Both the position numbers and the translations under genes were made by a program. A DNA stretch of 64,000 nucleotides. Origin: Shewanella seohaensis. GTDB lineage: Bacteria; Pseudomonadota; Gammaproteobacteria; Enterobacterales; Shewanellaceae. The notes under the pieces are model-generated. The model worked only from the letters and a program-made list of their open reading frames with translations. It was not told the DNA's origin and did not search any database. Shown piece by piece: positions 60,363 through 64,000 of this stretch (its first letter is position 1; every line of letters begins with the position of its first letter). Location of the stretch: assembly GCF_025449215.1 (NCBI RefSeq), contig NZ_CP104900.1, positions 4,650,001-4,714,000 on the forward strand, written 5' to 3'.

Positions 60363-61516
60363 CTACGATACCTTATCTAGCACAACACTTGGGGTTAAGG
60401 TATCGGCTAACGCTTGAGGGGCCTCGACGACTAAGTTAACCACAGTCAATGACTCAGGTAATTGCCCCATCCCGCCGTAATAAACTTGTGGCCGTTTAAA
60501 TATCAGCTGCACATTCGCCTCACCACGACCTAGGGTTAAGATTTCGGGTACGTCACTAGGCGTGGGGTCCCCTGTGAGGTCTGCGACACAGAACTGCTAA
60601 AGTGCCCTAATTTCAGTTCACTAATCTGCGTGAAATCAACGGCCATAAAGCCCCACATACCGTTATTAATGATGAGCTTACCCGCCCTTTGGTAGAGCGA
60701 GTAATAACGGCTGATCCGATAATTTGCCGCCATTAATAGGATGGAGTACAAAAGCAACCCCGAAACAAATAGTGCCGCAATATGGCTTATTCCATCGAGT
60801 AAGCTGTAGCTCACCGCTGAGGCGGCCATTAACCCCACGATGATAACCAAGGCATGCCAAGGCTTAGCGCTGAGCAAGTTGAGTGAGCCAATGGCCTCTG
60901 GGTGACGACGGGAAAAGTAAGGAATAGCGTAATACCAACTGGCGGGCTCAGTGGCGAGGATCAACCCCAATGTTAACCTCTTCTCGTCGGCACTTGGCGG
61001 CAAACCAGACTCTGACGGCTTGTCGGGATGAATTGACTCTATTTTTTCCGTTTCAGCACTCGGCTCAGGCTGCGCCATTGCGACATACTGCTCAACGATA
61101 GTTAATCTTGGATCTCCCGAAGCCTTTCTCGCCTGCCATAAGCCCTTAATAATGCTCACCATCAAGTACAGCTCAATAATGAGTAATACCGCAATAATGG
61201 GGTAACGTAGCCAAGCGATAAACTCGAAATACTCAGCCACTTCATGTGGATAGCTAAGCCTAGCCATCAGGCTACTCAAACTTAACACAACCAATATCTT
61301 CCACGGCTTTTGCGCACCTATTTTGATAATCCAATACCAATAAAGCACTGGCAACAACACAAAATAGAGCACCGTCACTACGGCTAAGGATAAGGTTTCG
61401 CGCGTGTTTGTAAGCTGCTCCGGCAGCAAATGAAAGCCTAGGACATATACCGCAATCATCAGTACCAGAAAGGCAATACGGTATTTAGCTTGGCGTCTAA
61501 GTCGGATTTTTAGCAT
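60363..61516 (-). CDS. Membrane protein of unknown function, frameshifted as given
   Basis: As given the reading ends at 60536; one more base in the C4/G4 tract (60564-60572) extends it to the stop at 60363, giving 384 residues with a folded tail (IFKRPQVYYGGMGQLPESLT). It has about six membrane helices in two groups (residues about 12-120 and 225-275), separated by a soluble linker rich in Pro/Glu/Ser. No family recognised. The extension depends on the repair, and its support is only the long open frame. Confidence 0.6.
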
Positions 61517-61662
61517 TTAACATCCCTATCAACGAGCATATTCAATATAGGGATGCGGCTCGATACACCTCATCCCCATGATAATGAACACCAAACTCCT
61601 CACTTGGCTTAGTAGTGATATGGGGAGTGACGGCCATGGAGACAAGGTTGAGTGAGAAATAA

Positions 61663-62723
61663 TCAGCTAGATAATAACCCCATCACCCCTAAAGCCAGCT
61701 GCCGCGTCAGCTCGGCTGCGGGAATGTTTCGACAACCACTGGCATTTTGGCCGCACCATAGCGGACTAAAATCACCAAATCCTTGCCGCTCCGCCGCCGT
61801 TCTTAAGCCTGCAACGGCTGAGGATGCCAAGGGGAAATCTGGCACAGCCTCATTTATCGGTCCCATTTCGGCCATCAAGCGGTTCACTATGCCGCGAGCG
61901 GGTCGACCGGAAAATAAATTAGTCAGTGCCGTATGCTGAGCGGCGTCGCTTTGCAGCGCCTCACGATGAATGCTGCTGGTATTGCACTCGGGGCAGAGTA
62001 AATAGGCCGTCCCCACTTGCACCGCCGAAGCGCCCATCGCCATGGCAGCGCGCACTGTGGTGGCATCGACAATGCCGCCGGCGGCAATCACCGGAATATC
62101 CACCGCCGCAATCACCTGCGGTAATAGACTAAAAGTCCCCTGCTGCTCGGTTAAATCCTCGGATAAAAAGTGCCCTCTGTGCCCGCCCGCCTCTAGACCT
62201 TGGGCAATAATCGCATCGGCGCCGCGAGCCTCGAGCCAAAGTGCCTCCTCGACTGTCGTCGCCGTGGAGATAACTTTTGAGCCCCAAGATTTGATTTCCA
62301 GCAGCAATTCTTCATCGGGCAGCCCAAAATGAAAACTCACCACCTCGGGCTTAAATTTGGCTAACACCTCGGCCTGCGCCTTGCTGTAGGGTGTGCGCTG
62401 GGCGCCAGCGGGCTGCGCACTCGGGTCGAGATTAAATTCAGTGAAATAGGGCGAGAGCTGTTCGAGCCAAGCCGCTTGCTTGGCCGCCTGCGGTAAAGGC
62501 TCACTATGGCAAAAAAATTTACATTGATAGGTTTAGTGGTATTGCTGCGGATTTCGGTTAACTCAGCCTCAAGCGCCTCGAGGGATAACATGGCACAGGG
62601 CAAGGAGCCCAATCCGCCCGCCTGCGATACTTCAATCGCCAGTGCACTACCCTGCACGCCCGCCATCGGGGCTTGAATAATCGGAAACTGGATCCCAAAC
62701 AATTGTGTTAGTCGGCACGGCAT
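61663..62723 (-). CDS. Nitronate monooxygenase family protein, frameshifted as given
   Basis: As given two readings exist (62723-62361 and 62367-61663); one more base in the A7 run 62511-62517 fuses them to 353 residues via VNFFCHSEPLPQAAKQAAWL. The FMN-binding TIM barrel is clear: IQAPMAGVQGSALAIEVSQA, KPEVVSFHFGLP, GLEAGGHRG, and PVIAAGGIVDATTVRAAMAM with the phosphate loop. Such enzymes oxidise alkyl nitronates such as propionate-3-nitronate. GGAGG precedes the ATG. Confidence 0.87.
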
Positions 62724-63111
62724 ACTTCACCTCCATTGAATAAATCCTGTAGCCACTCGCGCCAGTCTTGCTTACCGCGAATACGGCGATAAGCGAGCGA
62801 GCCGAGTACGAGTTGTCACAATCTACCAGAAAAATGCATACGACATACAGCATTTGGCCGATAGTGAAAAATTGGCACTTTAAATCAGCCCTTTAAATAG
62901 GATGATAAAATGTCATCATTTAATGGATATTTCAGTCTAATTAAAAACAAAAATAATATAACCAAAATAACAATGACATTTGTATCAAAGTAAAAAACAC
63001 TTATCGAAACTTCCTAAAAAATCACGTGATATCCGCCGCATTCACCAATTAAAAAACTATTTAGGGATATTTAAATCCCTTATGATTCGCCCCCATTTTT
63101 TGGAGGCCATA
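62724..63111. other. Intergenic spacer with divergent promoters, no gene seen
   Basis: About 390 bp between the nitronate monooxygenase gene (minus) and the DUF2541 gene (plus). AT-rich; reads could be extended from 62980, but the export signal and the ribosome site of the downstream gene are later. I see no RNA gene or clear operator. Confidence 0.4.
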
Positions 63112-63513
63112 ATGTTATTAAAATCCAGTCTATTTTCGACGACCATCATCCATCGACTCATTCTTTGTTTACTACTCGCGTTCACCACATCCGTTGCCCA
63201 CGCAAAAGATGATAAGGACGATGAAATCACCCTAGGTCGAACCCTGTTACTCGGCATAGGTGATCATCCTGCCACCATCCCGCTTATCATTTGTAGACAA
63301 GCAAAGTACATTAAAATCAAGGCAGAAAGAGATGTCAGCGTTGAGCGCGTCGTAGTGACCTATGGGGATGATAAAACCCGTACCGTCCGCTTTGATACCG
63401 ATATCGAAAAGGATAAACACTCGGAGTGGAAATCACTCGGTGCGCGCCGCTGTGTGAAAAAATTGAGGTATATGGAAATTCAGACCGCAGTAAAGCGGGT
63501 ATTAAAGTATTAG
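63112..63513 (+). CDS. DUF2541-family exported protein (YaaI-like)
   Basis: A 133-residue protein with a signal peptide (HRLILCLLLAFTTSVAHA) and a small beta-sandwich-like domain with two conserved cysteines (ICRQAKYIKIKAERDVSVER ... GARRCVKKLRYMEI), as in E. coli YaaI. The function is unknown. ATG at 63112 with GGAGG just upstream is preferred to the 44-residue longer reading from 62980, which lacks a ribosome site and would bury the signal peptide. Confidence 0.82.
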   Translation: MLLKSSLFSTTIIHRLILCLLLAFTTSVAHAKDDKDDEITLGRTLLLGIGDHPATIPLIICRQAKYIKIKAERDVSVERVVVTYGDDKTRTVRFDTDIEKDKHSEWKSLGARRCVKKLRYMEIQTAVKRVLKY

Positions 63514-63581
63514 GTCGTAAGTAAGACTTATCTATTTAATTATTCCATCTTTATTCAATATTGGAATTGAGCAATATATTA

Positions 63582-64000
63582 ATGAATTTTCGTGCAATAT
63601 TATTGTTATTACTCGGTATTAATTTGACCGCATGTGTGACTTTTCCAACCGAGGAGTCGGCACAGGTTAAAATATTATGGGAAAACTCTGTCGCTATTGA
63701 AAACTGTACCTATAAAGGCACTGTCATTGGTTCACAGGGACATTTCTATGACTATTGGTTACACAGTGATAGGGATATGGTGTGGGGTACTCTCAACGAG
63801 CTGCGTATCAAAAGCCATGCCCTCGGCGCCGATACGGTTTATCTCTATCAACCGCTTAAGTTTTTAGGCTCAGTGACTATGATGGGAAATGCTTACCAAT
63901 GTGCAGAGACTCAATCTTCTGAGGCCGAAGCTTCTGAGGATAAAGCTTCTGACGCTCTAGATTCGACAAGTCTGCCGTCGCAGATGAATAGCGTATCGAG
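63582..64000 (+). CDS. DUF4156-like lipoprotein, cut by the window end
   Basis: Starts at ATG 63582 and runs off the right edge, at least 139 residues. It has a lipoprotein signal (LLLLLGINLTAC) and the DUF4156 pattern (CTYKGTVIGSQG, NELRIKSHALGADTVYLYQP). The last part is Ser/Glu/Asp rich (AETQSSEAEASEDKASDALD). Function unknown. It follows DUF2541 by 68 nt on the same strand. Confidence 0.75.
   Translation, partial: MNFRAILLLLLGINLTACVTFPTEESAQVKILWENSVAIENCTYKGTVIGSQGHFYDYWLHSDRDMVWGTLNELRIKSHALGADTVYLYQPLKFLGSVTMMGNAYQCAETQSSEAEASEDKASDALDSTSLPSQMNSVS

Noticed and set aside
1..64000. CRISPR arrays, prophage, insertion sequences or toxin-antitoxin pairs
   Set aside because: No regular spaced repeats, transposase, integrase or phage structural genes were seen. 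The HTH/DUF2975 pair looks like a regulator with a membrane protein and not a toxin pair.

Overview
The window looks like a chromosomal segment of a marine gammaproteobacterium of the genus Shewanella, close to the S. oneidensis/putrefaciens/baltica group. The main reason is the complete sir (dissimilatory sulfite reductase) locus with an octaheme SirA whose last heme site is CX15CH. Supporting signs are the ubiD-fre pair, a GlyGly-CTERM subtilase and many short house-keeping genes of gammaproteobacterial type. I saw no rRNA, tRNA, CRISPR array, prophage or insertion sequence.

Layout. 1-2200: end of an HlyD-type efflux adaptor, its divergent LysR regulator, and mscL. 2200-9330: a heavy-metal efflux operon on the minus strand (small His/Cys-rich protein, TolC-like, adaptor, RND pump) with an ABM-domain protein downstream. 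9460-14470: small proteins, arfB, aroQ, an AccB-like protein whose biotinyl lysine is arginine, an SDR, an MFS exporter and a His/Gly-rich exported protein. 14630-19610: ubiD, fre, an ankyrin-like secreted protein and a repeat-rich spacer. 19610-31700: a flavin reductase, a large S8 protease, a fatty acid cis/trans isomerase, an M13 peptidase and a CadC-like regulator. 31900-45390: the respiratory sulfite reductase locus. 45650-49260: MazG-like, HTH/DUF2975 pair, S9 peptidase. 49300-57510: a signalling cluster of a double-sensor hybrid kinase, a REC-REC-kinase and a divergent REC-HD-GYP phosphodiesterase. 57570-64000: HhH protein, AI-2E-type transporter, double thioredoxin-fold protein, a membrane protein, nitronate monooxygenase, and DUF2541 and DUF4156 proteins.

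How the genes work together. In the sir locus, SirD (quinol oxidase) and SirC (FeS protein) should pass electrons to periplasmic SirA. SirE/F/G, a CcmF/CcmH/DsbE-like set read divergently, should attach the unusual heme. Four Nos-type genes (nosL, nosD, nosF, nosY) end the sirA operon with no nosZ in the window; the simplest reading is that they supply copper to SirA's heme-copper active site.

A quality issue cuts across the window. Ten genes carry an apparent single-base deletion, every one a loss, and nearly all in a short homopolymer. All ten are repaired by one added base. This pattern fits homopolymer undercalling in the sequencing far better than ten real pseudogenes, so I annotate these as single genes and flag each break.
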